Shown here piece after piece: positions 21,507 through 34,681 of a stretch of 64,000 nucleotides of DNA. A program made the translations under genes and the position numbers. Location: contig NC_016132.3 of NCBI RefSeq assembly GCF_000005505.3, positions 8,804,001-8,868,000 of the forward strand, written 5' to 3'. Each line of letters begins with the position of its first letter. Position 1 is the first letter of the stretch. The DNA is from Brachypodium distachyon. Lineage: Eukaryota; Streptophyta; Magnoliopsida; Poales; Poaceae. The notes beneath the pieces are model-generated. The model worked only from the letters and a program-made list of their open reading frames with translations. It was not told the DNA's origin and did not search any database.

Positions 21507-24500
21507 ATGAGCGGCGGTGCGGGCACCGGCAACAGCCCCCGCCGCGTGATTAAGCCGCAGCGTCGTTATATGCCCTCCTCAGCGGAGCAAGTCGAGGAGA
21601 GGTCGCGGCTCCTCTCCAAGATGGACGCCTTCTACAGGGAGGCTTGCGCTCGACTCGCCGTGGAGGCTTCGCCCGCCACACTCGCCCGCTTCCTCAATGC
21701 CGGCGTCTCCGTCGGCCTCCTCGACCCCGTCTCCAACATCATGGCCAACACCCTCGTCACTTCCGACATCGGCCCCGACCTCATGGACAAGGACAAGGTC
21801 TTCGATGATACCAAGCTGGGAGAGATGGCCAAGCGCTCACTCGACGGCCTCGTCGCCTTCCTAGTCTACTTCTTCCCCTACCTCGCCGGGTGGGACGCCC
21901 TTCGCTACCTGCTCGTCGCCGACGCCGACCTCCTCGTCGCCGCGCGCCTCATCGTGGCGGACCGCGGCATGATGGGGTTCTCGATCACCTCCCTGGCATC
22001 AGTGCCGGCCTTTCAGGCAGCCCTCAGATTGGCCGCTCAGGTCTCCAAGCATCCGCAGCCCCAACGCTTCGCCAATGTTTGGATGTCGCTGTCCTCTCAA
22101 CTGCAACAAGTGATGGCGATCCAGAACCAGCCACATGGTATGAACCTTGTAACCATCCAAAGGTTGCTCGGCGGAGAGTCGATTCCTGACCTGGGGAAAG
22201 CGTGGGACCTTGCGACTTCAAGGCCACCTTACAACAACATTGCCGATATGCCGTACCAAGCCACCCGAGCTCTGAGGATGGCGCTTCTTGACACAATTCG
22301 TGGCTTCTACCTGCGGGCACTTGCCAGCCTGCCGCGTGCAGAGCTGCGTAGTCGCTACCACCGCAGCATGCTCAAGGCTGGTTACTGCTACGGCCCCTTG
22401 GACCCTGTCTCCAACATCATTGTCAATACGATATGGTATGATGTCATGTTCGCAGCACCACAACCACCGGTGCTTGAAATGATCGGCCCAAGGAGCCTCA
22501 CCCGCTTGGAGAGCCGCTCCTTTTATGGCCTTGCCTCATTCCTCCAAACCCGCTACCACAATCTGTCCGAGCATGAAGTTGTGCAAAGCCTAGTCGCCAA
22601 CTGCGCTTACCTGTCCTTGGCTGATCCAAACTTTGATGCTGCTACTCAGGGGGTTGATCATCTGCCATTTGCTGACCTGAACATCGCCATTGGTGCAGCT
22701 GCCAAGATGGAGGGGGAACGCCAGCGACAACAATGCAGGACCAGCACACCCGGCCTCTATGATGCTGTCAGGAAGGTGGAGCAACAAAGGCCGTGTGCCA
22801 GTGCCAAGGAAGCCTATGAAGCTGCATCCACTGCAGCATTGCATCCCGACCCCGAAGCTCATGCAGTATTTCTCAGTTCAACCAAGGAGATGCTCAAGGG
22901 GCCTGCCCTCCTCCTGCTGCAAACCGGAGATCAACTCACTTCAGAAAATGTGCAGTTCCTCGCTAGCTTATTTTCTTCCAGACAGAAGCCAACTCCTGAA
23001 CAAATTGAAAAGAAGAACCCATATCCCGTGCTAGCTGGAAAGAGGCGTTCCGAGGCTCAACAAAGAAGAATCAAAACAAAGGTGAAAGCTGCATTGGGCA
23101 AACACTTGCTACAAGATGGGGTAGGTAACTATATTTCCCTCTTCCCTTAATTTAGTAAATATTAGCAAACGTTTTATCTTACAGGTACTCACTGACCTTT
23201 GCTCTATGATTTTGCCTTAAAGGAGCCCATGTACGAGCTTCATATTATCTGTGGCGCGAACGAAAATGTTGGTAGCCCGGAATACTGCGATGACCAGGAT
23301 GTGGATGTCTATGATGATGATGCGTGCCGTGCCCCGTGCAAATTCTGTTACTCCCATGTAAATTTTTTGGTGACCCGGAAGGATTCTCCCGCAGGGAGTT
23401 ATCCATTACTTTTTTTTGCTGAATTCGATGATGACGAGGAGGGCAAATCCTTATGCTGCCGTGTGGATGTGCCAACTCCATTTGCAGGTACGCTCTTCTT
23501 TGTGGACAAGTTTGAAGTTCTCCATTTTACTATTTATGTTTTCCATCTTGATAGCTACCAATGTTGAGCTCTTACCAGTAAGAAACCACATAAATAAGTA
23601 TGTTTCCACCTTGAAAAACTGTGCAAAAAGAATAGAACTGAAAGTTTACTCGTAGCAATGCAAGTAGAGTCTGCTACAAAATCTGAAATATTTTGTTTGT
23701 GGCTATGGGTCAGAGGTGCTAAAAGAGATATGTATAGCAATAGAAGGTAATAATTTAAAATTGAGATTTTCATGACATCCATACTACCATAAGGTTGCCC
23801 TTCATCACAATGCCCTTAAAATCCATGGAAATAGGAGGAATTGGTAGAAATCAACGGATCACATGTATCGGTATCGGATGGAGATGGAGATGGGGATACG
23901 CCAATTTTCCAAAATGCAGATATGTGGACACGTTTTTTGACCGTGTTTTGTCTGGACCAGGTATGCAGATACATTTGAGTATTTAAAACCAATAAACAAA
24001 AATTCAATATAAACCTGAAATTGTGAAATGTTGAAATGAGTTCAAGATCTGCGGCACAACACAACAAAGTAGCAGACATAGCAAGTGACTACTTAGCTAC
24101 TTATTATACTGTTATACAACATAGCAAGTGACTGGAGACTCTAGGGTACCCATTACACAATAGTTGCACTTTTTTTGGAGAGATCACCTTAATATCATTA
24201 CTCAAAAGGACTGACAATACTTGCATTTTAATTTAGTATTTTCTCCCCCTGCTCGAGCTTTCTCTAAAATAGAAACATGGTTCCATAATGGAGCCCTGAT
24301 GTTGGTACATCTCCCTCCTAGAGTTGGGATACATATCGAAGTGTCCTTTATGTATCCTCAAAGTGTCCCGTATGTATCCACCGAGTATCCGTCTTTATAA
24401 ATATTTATATTTTTTGTTTATTCGACCGATACTCCTGGGATACATATCGGATACGGATACGTAACCAAAGTGAAGTATCGGTGTTTTGGATGTAGAAAGT

Positions 24501-25310
24501 AACAGACCTATGTGTTTAAACAGAAAAAAAATCATCCATGTAGACTGCAGTCCTGTATCTGTGATGTGTATGCCTGGTCTTTTTTTTTCTCGAGAAAACG
24601 CAAAAGCTTTGCGTCTTATTTAACCATAATATTCCCTATCATTGTGAAAACAAAGAAATGGATAATTGCTTTTGTACCTCTGGGGAAGGAACAAGAGTTT
24701 ACAAGGCTTTCATGCTCCATAGCTACATCAATAGATTGAGCAAAGCCTTGCCCAAGGTCTATAAATGTCCATAACACAGTGCAGCCACTGCTGTAGCACT
24801 GTCATGTTAGGATTTAAGATGGATATTGTTTCCTTGGAGATTAGAGGTGGCAGTTGAGAGTTCATACAGTGAGTAAAGGCAGGGTTAGTGGAGCCATCAA
24901 CTGCAGGTCAAGGCATATAGCAAAACGTTGTAGGTCTAATCGGTAGCTCGTGCTTGGATGAGAAGTCCACTTGAATCAACAATTTCTGTACATTTTAGAT
25001 TGAAGAATGTGTACATATCACCATACATATGCTGTTCGCTTAAGGCTACTATACTATAGTCAGTGTATTATTTTTTATTAACTATCTTTTTCTGCAAACA
25101 GAACATGTTCGGTGCCTGTACTGTGAGTCTGAAGGGACAAAGCTTGTGCATCCTGCATCAGGAAAATTTCATGGGAGAGAGGAGTTGTTCGAGGAGGCTA
25201 TCTGTGAAGATCGTAATGATTGGCTTATCTGCGAGAACGAGTACGCTGTTCAACACATGTATGCAGTGGACGAGGATTTCATGTACATCGATATGAGGTG
25301 CATCAGTTAG
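21507..25310 (+). CDS. PIR2-like helical / DUF3615 protein, copy 3 (intact, 3 exons)
   Basis: Exons 21507-23120, 23223-23487 and 25102-25310 join in frame (GTAGGT...AG, GTACGC...AG) to 695 codons and TAG. Residues about 35-90 and 260-320 are two related helical blocks, each with FY...A, then LDPVSNI and NT (PIR2-like helical domain). DUF3615 spans about 524-640: KVKAALGKH, YELHIICG, HVNFLVTR, LLFFAEF. A CxxC segment (VRCLYCESEGTKLVHP) and an aromatic-acidic C-terminus follow. I see no signal peptide or membrane segment, so it is probably a soluble intracellular protein of unknown function. The start was chosen because codons from it align with the family and MSGG precedes a basic N-terminus. 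It is the only complete member of the three. Confidence 0.85.
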
Positions 25311-26085
25311 ATGCTCTGCAATGTAGGCCACCATATCGTACTGAACAAAATATTTCGACTTAGACCACTGGGTGTTCACTTGTCAGATAAGTCAGCAGAA
25401 TTCTTGCTAAAGGTGTCCACTTATCAGAGTTTTACCATTTGTGCTTACAAACAGAGAATCAATGGGTGTTCCATGGGGAAAGATAAAATTTGTTCTCTGT
25501 AGTTTGTTTGTTCTGATACAGTGTCAGGTTGTTTAGTTATTCATGTGCTTTAAATTGAATCCCTGAAATTAGTTGTAAATTGATACATGACTACCGTAGG
25601 TAATGCAAGCAATAGTATCTACTTCCTCCGTCCAACAAAAGATGTTTATGACAAACTTGAGACATCTTTTGTTGGACGGAGGGATTATACATGTTTTTCA
25701 CTGAAATGTCCGATTGAATTTTAAGAGCTGTGAATGTAATCATGTGGAGACAAGTCCAACCGTTCAAAGTACTCAACTCTTAATCCCGTTTAGATTACAC
25801 CCCTTCATCATCTCTGGCCAGTTTTGACTGGTTTGGACTAGTCTGACAGCACGAGCAGGCAAACAAAACATTACAGAAAAGTGAAATACAAGCACTAACA
25901 GCGAGCACGGGTAGGGATAAAAATTATTTTGCCTTCGTAATGTCCTGGTATACACATGCCGAGTGAAAAAGAAAAGCCGACTAGCAGGCCTGGCAAGAGG
26001 TAAGAATACGTAGCGGATTCTTATAAAACTAAAAAATAAAAACGCGCAAAGCCGCAACGGGAAAGCTAAAAACAGCCAATAGGGC
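25311..26085. other. Downstream region of copy 3 with one MITE
   Basis: Probable 3' UTR, then spacer. A short hairpin MITE (CTTCCTCCGTCCAACAAAAG and its complement) is at about 25622-25685, flanked by TA on the left. Nothing else recognised. Confidence 0.5.
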
Positions 26086-26445
26086 AAGTGATCCGCGATG
26101 TGAAAGGGGACTTTGTGGGCTGTGCTAACGAGAAGTTTGATGGCTGCCCTGATGCTCATGTCGCCGAAGTTGCAGCTCTCCAGTTTGGTTTGGTTTGGCT
26201 TTGGCTCAACATCTGAGCTGCCACCGTATTGTTGCCGACTTGCCTCGTCTGATGATCTGGAGGTAATAATCTCTACCATGTCCAATGGAGATTGTTTGCA
26301 TATTGTTGCTGCAGCAATTTACGGTGACTGCAAGGAGACCGTGTGACAAATTTTGTTGCTCATGAGTTGGCTAGATTAGCTACATTTTCTAACATTCGAC
26401 CTGGATGGATGATTCCCCCTCTAGCATAGTACCTCTTATGATTCA
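26086..26445 (+). pseudogene. LINE RNase H-like (RVT_3) fragment
   Basis: Broken plus-strand frames give VIRDVKGDFVGCANEKFD, then AHVAEVAALQFGL, and, after stops, FVAHELARLATF and PGWMIPP. This order is that of the RVT_3 RNase H-like domain at the end of plant LINE polyproteins. The 170-codon open frame on the opposite strand is a shadow. Confidence 0.6.
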
Positions 26446-27059
26446 AGATGCAACTTGGTTTGATAATAAATAATGACATGCTTTGGTGTAAAAAACCAAT
26501 AGAGCAAACAATTATTGTTAAAGATTAAATCAAACAACGACTAAGAAATAAGCAGTTGACCGAGAAATAGCAAAATATCCAGTGAAAAAGAAGAAGAAAA
26601 ATCTGGTGGAAACTCTCTAGAAACCACATCGAGTTACCTTGTAAAAAGAATCTCAACAAGTTATGCTCAAACCCATATTTATTTAGGATGTACATCGAAA
26701 ACTATTTTACTGAATTTGTTCTTTTTGCGCATTCGAAATGAATTTATTTAATTTTATACCTGAAATCTTCCATGTTTATAAGACATCACCTTCTTAGTAT
26801 ATCTTATATTTTGATCCTAACATACCGCATATATTTTTAAATATCGTGAAGAAAAAAACTTGTTCTTTTGCCCAGTTCTCACCATAAAGGTGGTGTCCAC
26901 GTAATCATTGCCTACCATCGGAGAGTGGAATAAGAGTGCTCTCAAGACTCGAGTCATCCTTATACTACCAAACATCATTACTAAGAGTGATGCTACACGT
27001 GCAATAATATTCGTATGATCCTTTTAGCAAATAGACTCATTTAATTTTGTGGGTCATTA
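26446..27059. other. AT-rich spacer
   Basis: Nothing recognised. Confidence 0.5.
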
Positions 27060-27480
27060 AGCAGTGGGCCATCATCCATGCGATCTTTGCATGATTGGTT
27101 TTGTCGTTTCCCTGTTCATGCCAGAAGTAATGTTATCATTAGTGCTTCTGCACAGTGCTGGGTAATTTGGAAAGATAGGAACTTAATTTGTTTTCAGAAG
27201 AAATATCCGGGGGATCTTGCTAATCTCGTTCTTTCTATCTGTGCTTGGTTGTATTACAGGTCGGGGCTGCAGAAGCCTGATTACCGAGGGAGTTTGTTAG
27301 CTGGGTCCTGTTTGCTGCGCCAGCTGATTACAGAGGTGTTGAGTAAGAAGAACGCGTGGCGGCTGATGAAACGGTTGGAGAATCATTGATGATGATCTCT
27401 TCACTTTTGGTTGGCCCCCAGGGTTTCAGCTGGGGATAGAGGTGTGACTATCCCTTTGACCGTTTTTAGTTCAAACAAAT
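27060..27480 (+). pseudogene. LINE 3' fragment
   Basis: The open stretch 27078-27389 reads AQCWVIWKDRNLICFQKKYP followed by a helical end (WRLMKRLENH). It resembles the region after zf-RVT in grass LINEs (W-x-IWK-x-RN-x-x-x-F). 5'-truncated. Confidence 0.55.
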
Positions 27481-28149
27481 GAACTAGTTTTTAAAAAAAT
27501 TGTGTCATTTTAAAATTTTAGTTCATTTGGTTGAACTAAGTAGGGTCAAAAGGTATCCTAAGAGTCACAAACTTTCAGCTCTAGTTGGGGCAGGGCCGTT
27601 CGTCCTGCTTCCAGTGAAGTTTCTTTTTTTCAACAGTTGAACCTATAGGACTGTGAACCCGTGGGATTTCGATAGTGAAATTGGGACCATGCTCTTTATT
27701 TTTTTTTAAATCTGTGTCATGATAGATCTAAACTTAATTCTTAGCCGACTCACTCCGTGTAAAAAAAAATCATACAAAAATCATTGGACGTCACACATTC
27801 TCGCGAATTAAAGCAGAAAATTAAAATTACAACTGTTTTGACTTTACTCATTTGATATGATACTCACCAGGCGATCGATCGATGGCAGATGCGAGACATG
27901 CTTCTGATTATTCCCCAGCTATACAAGGACGACTTTTTGTTTCGCAGGGACAGACGACGACTAGTTAGATTTACTGGCCATCGTTAACCAAAGATGCATC
28001 TGCTTTGCCAGTTTACAAATTGAATTAAGTTCACTTTCTATATACTCCATCGTCCCATATTAAGTGCCCAAATACAGCATGTATGAAGACGTATTTTAAT
28101 ATATATACAATTTAATATTTAGATAAATTTGAGTCACTTCAAGCGTGTG
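27481..28149. other. AT-rich spacer with a Stowaway half
   Basis: 28046-28142 resembles part of a Stowaway MITE (CTCCATCGTCCCATATTAAG). Nothing else recognised. Confidence 0.4.
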
Positions 28150-28177
28150 GACGATGACGGATCATCTGACACGAATC

Positions 28178-28538
28178 TTAATGCGGGTTCCTGGGATCGT
28201 GACGGCCGTTGGCCCCTGACCCCGGGTAGTCCTCCGTCTGCAGGTCCACCCTCCTCGCCACCATCATCATCTCCTCCTCGTCGCCGCCCAGCAGCGGTGC
28301 TTCTCCCGCGAGAACGACGGCGTCCGCACCGTCCCTTGGCAGCAGCATCCTGCGGCTGGCGCCGGCCGCTGCAAGGACGAGAAAACGCAAGGGAAAAGAT
28401 GATGAGGAGCGTGGCCTCGATCCGGCGAGCCGAAGAGCTGGGTCTCAAGCCGTACAAACCGTGAGCGAGGAAGACGCAGGAGAGCAAGGCCAGCAGCAGC
28501 ATCACCAGCGGGACCGGGCAGCACGCCTTTCCAGACAT
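28178..28538 (-). CDS. PSY-like sulfated-peptide precursor, copy A (2 exons)
   Basis: Exon 1 is 28538-28460, intron 28459-28369 (91 bp, GTTTGT...TTGCAG), exon 2 28368-28178; together 89 aa. Without splicing the frame is broken, and with it the product aligns with copy B throughout. It starts with a signal peptide (VPLVMLLLALLSCVFLAH, likely cut near residues 27-30). Then comes a variable acidic pro-region. The C-terminus is VARR, VDLQTE, then DYPGSGANGRHDPRNPH. The DY-x-x-x-x-AN-x-RHDP pattern is that of the PSY family of secreted, tyrosine-sulfated growth peptides; the acidic residues before Tyr suit the sulfotransferase TPST. A TATA-like box lies 100 bp upstream. The family call rests on the motif, secretion signal and size; expression is not shown. 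Confidence 0.7.
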
Positions 28539-28634
28539 ATCGATCGATCTTCGATCACCGTCGATCGATGATTTAATTAAGCATTGGTAATTTGGTATAC
28601 GTTGTGCTCAGTTTGTGACAGAAGGTTCGCCAAT

Positions 28635-28647
28635 CGCCATTATATAG
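28635..28647 (-). promoter_or_regulatory. TATA-like box of peptide gene copy A
   Basis: Minus-strand CTATATAATGGCG, about 100 bp before the ATG. The same TATATAATGGCGAT string is kept in copy B. Confidence 0.5.
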
Positions 28648-30345
28648 GAGTACGTGGTGTCAACAAGCAAGTGCCGAGAGGCGAGGGGTCACATCAAGCG
28701 AGAGGTCAAACGAGCACACTTAATTGGACACTAGCTAGCTTAGCTTACCTAGTAGCTGTTTATATGGAGTATATGGGTTTCCTTTTCTTGAACAGTACAA
28801 ACCGGGAATGAGCGGCCACGCATGCACGCGCGTACGCACCGCTGCACTGCACTGCCCGAATTGTGCGTGCATGCTCTGTCTGGCATCCACTACCAATAGA
28901 GATATATCTCGATCCATCCACCGGCGCCCCTGCTGCGAGTGCGCAAATATCGGCCATTTTTTCAACTCGATCGATATATCGTGTGGGCAGGGCAGGCCGG
29001 TGGCCAGAGCTGAAAGCCTGAAAACTTGTTTCAGTGATCTGAGTTTTAGCACGACGTGTATGTATCTAAGTTAGCTCGTTTCAAAAAACAAAAGTATCTA
29101 CGTTAGGGGAATTACCTAGCTTGCCTACCTGACCAGAAAACTATAGTACTACGCATACATGCAATTAATTGCTATCTGGCAAGAGAGATCGACTTCTTGG
29201 AAAAATACCAAACATGTTCATACATGTTGGACCATTTAGTCAACTTGCATGAGTGTGAGTGGTTTTTTTTTAGGTAATGAGAATACTATTTATGATCGGA
29301 TCGATCGGGACTATATATATGATGTACAGATAAAATCATGCGTCCTGGTGACGTATTGAAAAGTGCTGCCGTATCATCACTTCATCAGTGTCTCATTGAA
29401 AAGTGGTGCCGTGTCATCACTTCATCAGTGTCTCATCGATCGTTCGCCAGTACCTAATTTCTTTCGTCTATGGAAGGCGTTCATATTCGGTACGTTCACC
29501 AGAATTCCTCTCAATCCCTACAACCGCCGGCCACTAACAACAACTTCTCGATCTACTCATTGCTACTTCTTCCTTTCATTGAGAGACTGACAGTCCGTTT
29601 GGCACCCATCATTTGAGGTTAGAATCGTGGAATTCATTTTGAATACTAAAAACTAACTTGTTTGGTTGCGGAATTGGCTACATGAATTTAATTTGCAATT
29701 CCATGAAATCACACTATAACTAAACGCAATTCCTCTCTAAAAGATATAATTTCTCTAGAATTGTCTCTCACTCTACAAATCCATGTGTAGACAAATATGA
29801 TTTTTTAACCCAAAATTCAAATTCAAACAAAATAAATCCTATCAAAAATTAGATTTTATTTCATTTCTACAAAATAAAATGAAAGGATGGATGCCAACGA
29901 GCTGTGAGATCAATTGGTAGTTAAACGTGTAGATAGAGGCAACACGTGTAGATAGAGGCAATATTAATTATTTGAGTCGTCCAACCACACGTAGTCGGCA
30001 TGCACGCAACAAGTACGGACGGACGTACATGTACGTGTAAGTAATCTAGAGAAATCGAAGAGCGAAAAACTCTGATCACGTACTTAATTACTTGCATGAT
30101 ATCTCTCACCAACTAAATTATCCTCTTGGACTTTGCACATGCATGCACGCAAAGAAGATCGACCAACATGCATAGTAATTCAAGTGTCAGCTAGACCCAC
30201 CAATATATGTATTACAGCTAGCTGGTCAGGAACAACAGGTGAGACACATCCTTTTCTTTGCTAGCTAGTCACTTTCCATCGATGGTGGATGCGCTGATCA
30301 CTCGCACAGGGCTGCCAAAGGGCCGGACCACACATACATGTACTA

Positions 30346-30456
30346 CTGTCCCGTTTCATAATTATTGTTGAAATATTACATGTATTTAAACGTTTTTTAA
30401 AATAGATACATCCATTTTGGGACAAATTTGAGACAAGAATTATGGAACGGAGGGAG
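30346..30456. mobile_element. Stowaway-type MITE
   Basis: Ends CTGTCCCGTTTCATAATTAT and AATTATGGAACGGAGGGAG are complementary; TA flanks both sides. It lies exactly at the right limit of duplication copy A. Confidence 0.8.
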
Positions 30457-30772
30457 TACTAGATTGGACTGCATGTGAAGGACAATTCTCATCCATCCTA
30501 AGAGCATTTCTAACGGATCCATTATATCGCCAGATCGTGAGGAGGCTCCTCGGCCCAACCCCATGGTGCCAGAATGGGCGGATGACGGTGGATTTTGGGG
30601 GATTTGACGTCGGCGGCAGTTGATATATTGGGTGATTTAGCGACGGTGATGGCTGTGGAATATGAGGAAGGCGATCCATAAAAAAAAACCTGTGTGGTAT
30701 ATATCGTGCGGGAAGACGGATTTAGGATTTTTCATAAACTTTTTTATGGGCTGGATAGTTTTAACACATCTA

Positions 30773-30887
30773 CTTCTTTTGATCCATATTAATTGTCTCA
30801 AATTTGCCCAAATATATAGACGTATCTATGCCTAAGAAGCGTCTAGATACATGTAACATTTCGATGACTAATATGGATCGGAGGGAG
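30773..30887. mobile_element. Stowaway-type MITE
   Basis: Ends like CTTCTTTTGATCCATATTAA and CTAATATGGATCGGAGGGAG, with TA on both sides. Confidence 0.8.
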
Positions 30888-32018
30888 TATTCAATCTTTA
30901 CGCCCAAATTCGTAAAGTTTACGGGCCAAACTGACATACGATTTTTTTTCTTTTTTTAGAGGAACATACGGGATTTGCTTTTCTTTTAGGGGATACGGGA
31001 TTTGCTTTTTTTTAGAATACCTGTTAACCTTATTCAAACTACAGGTACAATGCATTGGATCATGGATCCCAGAAATTGCAAGGTAATTCTTATAATTAAG
31101 AATTATAATGGAATCTCTTAAAAACATCTTCTCCGTGGTATTATTCTTGGCAAAATGAAATACTGCCAAGGTTTCAACATGAATACTACAATCAGACTGG
31201 AGCGGCATCTTAGCGACTCGTATTCCTGTACGAATTTGACTACCTTCAAAGGTTTCAAAAAACCCTTGAGTCGCTCATCCAAAAAGATGAGAAGCCGTGA
31301 ACGTTGAATGTACTTGGGCCCGGGATGATCCCCTAAACGTACAGGTCGTCGAACCGCAAGATCTTCACCAGAACGCCAGAGAAGAATTAAAAAAAATACA
31401 AAAGATAAAACCAAGAAAAGCACTACGACACACTAACAAAAATTCAATAGATACGTATAAACGAATCTGCGAGTACACAAACCCAAAATCTGTAAGATCG
31501 GGTACACTGAACAAACTCTCTGGCTCCAGGCAATGCCCGTTGTGGCATCCCCACAGTAGATGAAGAACTATACATTTATTTGAGATGGCATCACAAACTC
31601 CGCCATAGTGTTGCCGAGCAAAACCAATCAATTGATATGAACGAACACTCCTAGATACTCTTACGAGGAATCAAGGTTCACCTCACCTCCCAGCGCCAAG
31701 GCGGCGGCCAGAGACGAGGGAAACAGACAATCACGACCGCGGCTGCTAGGGTTTTCTTCACGTCAGGAACATACGGACACGGCATTTGCTAGAAAATGCT
31801 CTAGATTTTTTCTAGCAGAACACCCCTCTTTTGAAGAGAACACAATCCATGAACCTGAGATGGCCTTTGGACCTCCAAGACAGGGCCATCTTATCGCCGC
31901 CCACATAAAAGCCTACCGTATTTTCCATTTTGATTGATTCTCTAAAATCCACTTGTCCCGAAATCAGATCGAGAACCCTCACTTCTCAAATCGCCAAACC
32001 CCAACTCCGATACTGAAA
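30888..32018. other. Region upstream of the NDC80 pseudogene
   Basis: Contains short open frames of no known family and, near its right end, the former NDC80 5' leader. No firm promoter element seen. Confidence 0.4.
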
Positions 32019-32114
32019 ATGCGGCCCGGCGGCATCGGCGACGATGCGGGCCGCCACCCGAAGTCCTCCCTGGCACCCTCCGCCGCGGTTGACCGCACCC
32101 CGATGATGGACCAG

Positions 32115-32550
32115 TGTCAGGCTTCTGTTCCAAATCTATCTGAAACTACCTGAAGGTGTCCGTTTGCGAAGCGGTATCAGGGGAGAAAACGTAATTCAAG
32201 AAGGCGTCTTCAGTTAAAGGAGCGCATGAGAAGATCTGGACCATCCGTAAGAGAATCAACGGAGGAAACGCGTTTCAGTACTTACTACTGTTGTTAACAT
32301 TCCAGTTAAACTTCATCTCTCTCTGAAACTGTAATTCAGTTCAGTAACTTTGCCGCTGGGAGTATATATAACCCGCGAGCGTCGTGAATGAAGCTAAGAA
32401 GAAAAACCCTATTTCAATTGCCTTACTTTTCTGCATTTACATTCAGTTCATCTACTTTCCTTAGAACCCTAGTTACCAAACCCTAGCCAAATTCCCCAAA
32501 TTCCGCCAGTATCCGCCGATTTCACTTCAGGAATCGCGCTGGTGCTGACA
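32115..32550 (+). repeat. 5' LTR of the Ty3/gypsy element
   Basis: 436 bp beginning TGTCAG and ending CTGACA. A TATA box (TATATATAA, 32363-32371) is in the expected place. Confidence 0.9.
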
Positions 32551-32552
32551 AG

Positions 32553-32564
32553 GGTATCAGAGCC
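32553..32564 (+). other. Primer-binding site
   Basis: GGTATCAGAGCC two bases after the 5' LTR, matching the usual initiator-methionine tRNA primer site of plant LTR elements. Confidence 0.75.
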
Positions 32565-32728
32565 TCATCGGTTCTACCACTCGATTTACTTGCAGAAGGG
32601 TTCGTCGACCATCTTGGTTCTTGCGGTAAAACCCCCTTTTGTGTAGCGAATTCGAGAGTTGGAGGCGATTTGCTCATAATTTTTTCGGGAAGGTTGTGCT
32701 TGCACCGTAAAATCCCTTCCTGACTGAG

Positions 32729-34681
32729 TTGGCTGCGGTGAATCGTGCAGAGATGTCGATCCGTACTCGATCCCAGGAACTTCTGGCGGAGGCGATGGCG
32801 GCGGAGCAAAGCCAGAGAGAAGCGGAGGCAGCTCGTGCGGCGGAGGATGCTATCAGAGATCGTCTCCCCCACGAAGTTCTGAACATTCAGGACCAACTGC
32901 AACATCAACAGGGATCCGTTGATTCCCTGCAAGGTGAGATGACCAAATTGACAGAGTTAGTGACTCATATCAGTGTAGCGTTGGGTGCTCGTGCAGGATT
33001 TCCTAGCAGTTCCCCTCTGGAGCAAGGCACTGGATCTCAACTCACTAGTCTGAATACTCTCCCACACCCAAATCCTCAGCTTTCACCTATTGTGGAAGGC
33101 AACACACCTCTCAGTTCTGCTCTGTCAGTTAGTTCAGTACAAGGAGGCATCTTTTTCTCTCAGCCAATACTATCTTCTACCGTTCCACCAGTCACTATAC
33201 CTATCACCCCTCGACCACCATCACAACCAATCTTCAATACCCCACCTTTCATAACCCAACCACAATTTGGCACGGTACATCCCAATCTGCTGTCTCAACC
33301 TCACTATTCACCAAATGGAACTCTCATTGCTCCTCTCACACCACCCAACTCCATTTCTACATCCCATTTTCCACACCATCGACCCTTATTCCTAGCCACA
33401 CCACAACCTTCACACAACCCATACATACCACCTCCACGTAACACTCAGCCTTACTACCAAGCCCATCAGACTTTCACCAATCCTATAAACACCTATCAGC
33501 CTTACCATACTGAACCACACCACTTCAACACAAATCATGAACCCTTCCTGAGACCTCCCACCTTGGAAATTCCCTTGTATTCTGGAGAGAACACAATTGA
33601 ATGGATACAGCAATGTGACAAAGTGTTTGAGTTGGTAGGCATCCACATGGAACAGAGAGTCAAATGGGCTACTGCTCATATCAAGGGAAGAGCTCAAACC
33701 TGGTTAGCTGGTACAAACATTAATCTCAACCTACTGACCTGGCACCAACTCTGTTCCTTGCTATGTGAAAGATTCCCAGAAGCAACACCTTATGACTCAA
33801 TGGATCAATTCTAGCACCTGAGACAAATCACTTCAGTTGACAGTTATATTGATCAGTTTGAAACATGGATGCAGCTGATGAGGAAGGACAATCCTTATTT
33901 ACCTAAGAATTTCTTTGTTCTCAGATTTATCAGTGGGCTCAAGGATCACATCAAGCACATGATCAAATGCTATAAACCTATCACCTTGATTGTTACTTAT
34001 GCTTTTGCTCGCCAGCTTGAATTGGCTTATCTATCTACCATCAAGAAAACTGCAGCTCCTACTACAACTTCAAAACCACCTGCACAGGCTGCAGGAGGGC
34101 AAGTTGTCAGACCTGCTGCTCCAAGAGACAACAGACAAAGGGGAGGAAATGATAGGCCCATAGAGCCCAGGAAATGTTGGTATTGCCCTGAAATTTGGGT
34201 ACCAGGACATAGATGCAAAGGAATGCAATGTGCAGTTAATGCCATTCAAATGCAAGATGATTATGAAAGTGAAGACGAAACAAAGGTGCATAACATGGTG
34301 GAAGCCCCTAATCCTAAACTTCCTGAAGCAGAACAAGTGCAGGAAGAAGTGGAAGCTGTTCTCCATATTTCAGCCAAAGCTATAAATGGAATTGCTAGTG
34401 ACGGCACCTTTTCCTTGCTGTTACATATTAATGGGCAAAAGGCTGTAGCACTTGTTGACAGTGGTAGTACAAACACCTTCATGGACTATAGTTTTGCTAT
34501 CAAGAGGAATCTTCTTTTTGTTCTTGCTGTAGCAAGAAAAGTGAAAGTAGCAGGTGGAGGTGAGCTTACATCCTCAGCAATCTTACCTAAGTGCACCTAT
34601 AACATTCAAGGAAGACAGTTCACCAATGATTTCAGACTCTTAGCTCTGAAAGGGTATGATATTATCCTAGGAGTGAACTAG
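32729..34681 (+). pseudogene. Ty3/gypsy gag and protease region (broken)
   Basis: A long gag with a proline-rich stretch and the retrotrans_gag core (WIQQCDKVFELVGI, AQTWLAG) is cut by a TAG at 33812-33814 and goes on in a second open stretch to 34681. That stretch has a zinc-knuckle-like CWYC...GHRC (about 34174) and an aspartic protease motif VDSGSTNTF (about 34452). It ends at another TAG. Both stops fall inside conserved sequence, so they are decay. Confidence 0.8.

Larger units (their letters stand above)
28150..30345. repeat. Segmental duplication, copy A
   Basis: Colinear with 55499-58243 in the same orientation. It covers the small peptide gene and about 1.8 kb upstream of it. A about 310-bp TIR element (about 29595-29905, ends like ACAGTCCGTTTGGCACCCATC) is present only here; a CACTA element is present only in copy B. 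Confidence 0.85.

Noticed and set aside
25773..26285. 170-codon minus-strand frame
   Set aside because: It is antisense to a recognisable LINE RVT_3 fragment for much of its length, and the rest is low in motif content.
28134..28538. A 134-codon minus-strand frame as the protein of peptide gene copy A
   Set aside because: Its second half is arginine/glycine-rich and out of register with copy B. The spliced reading restores the conserved C-terminus.
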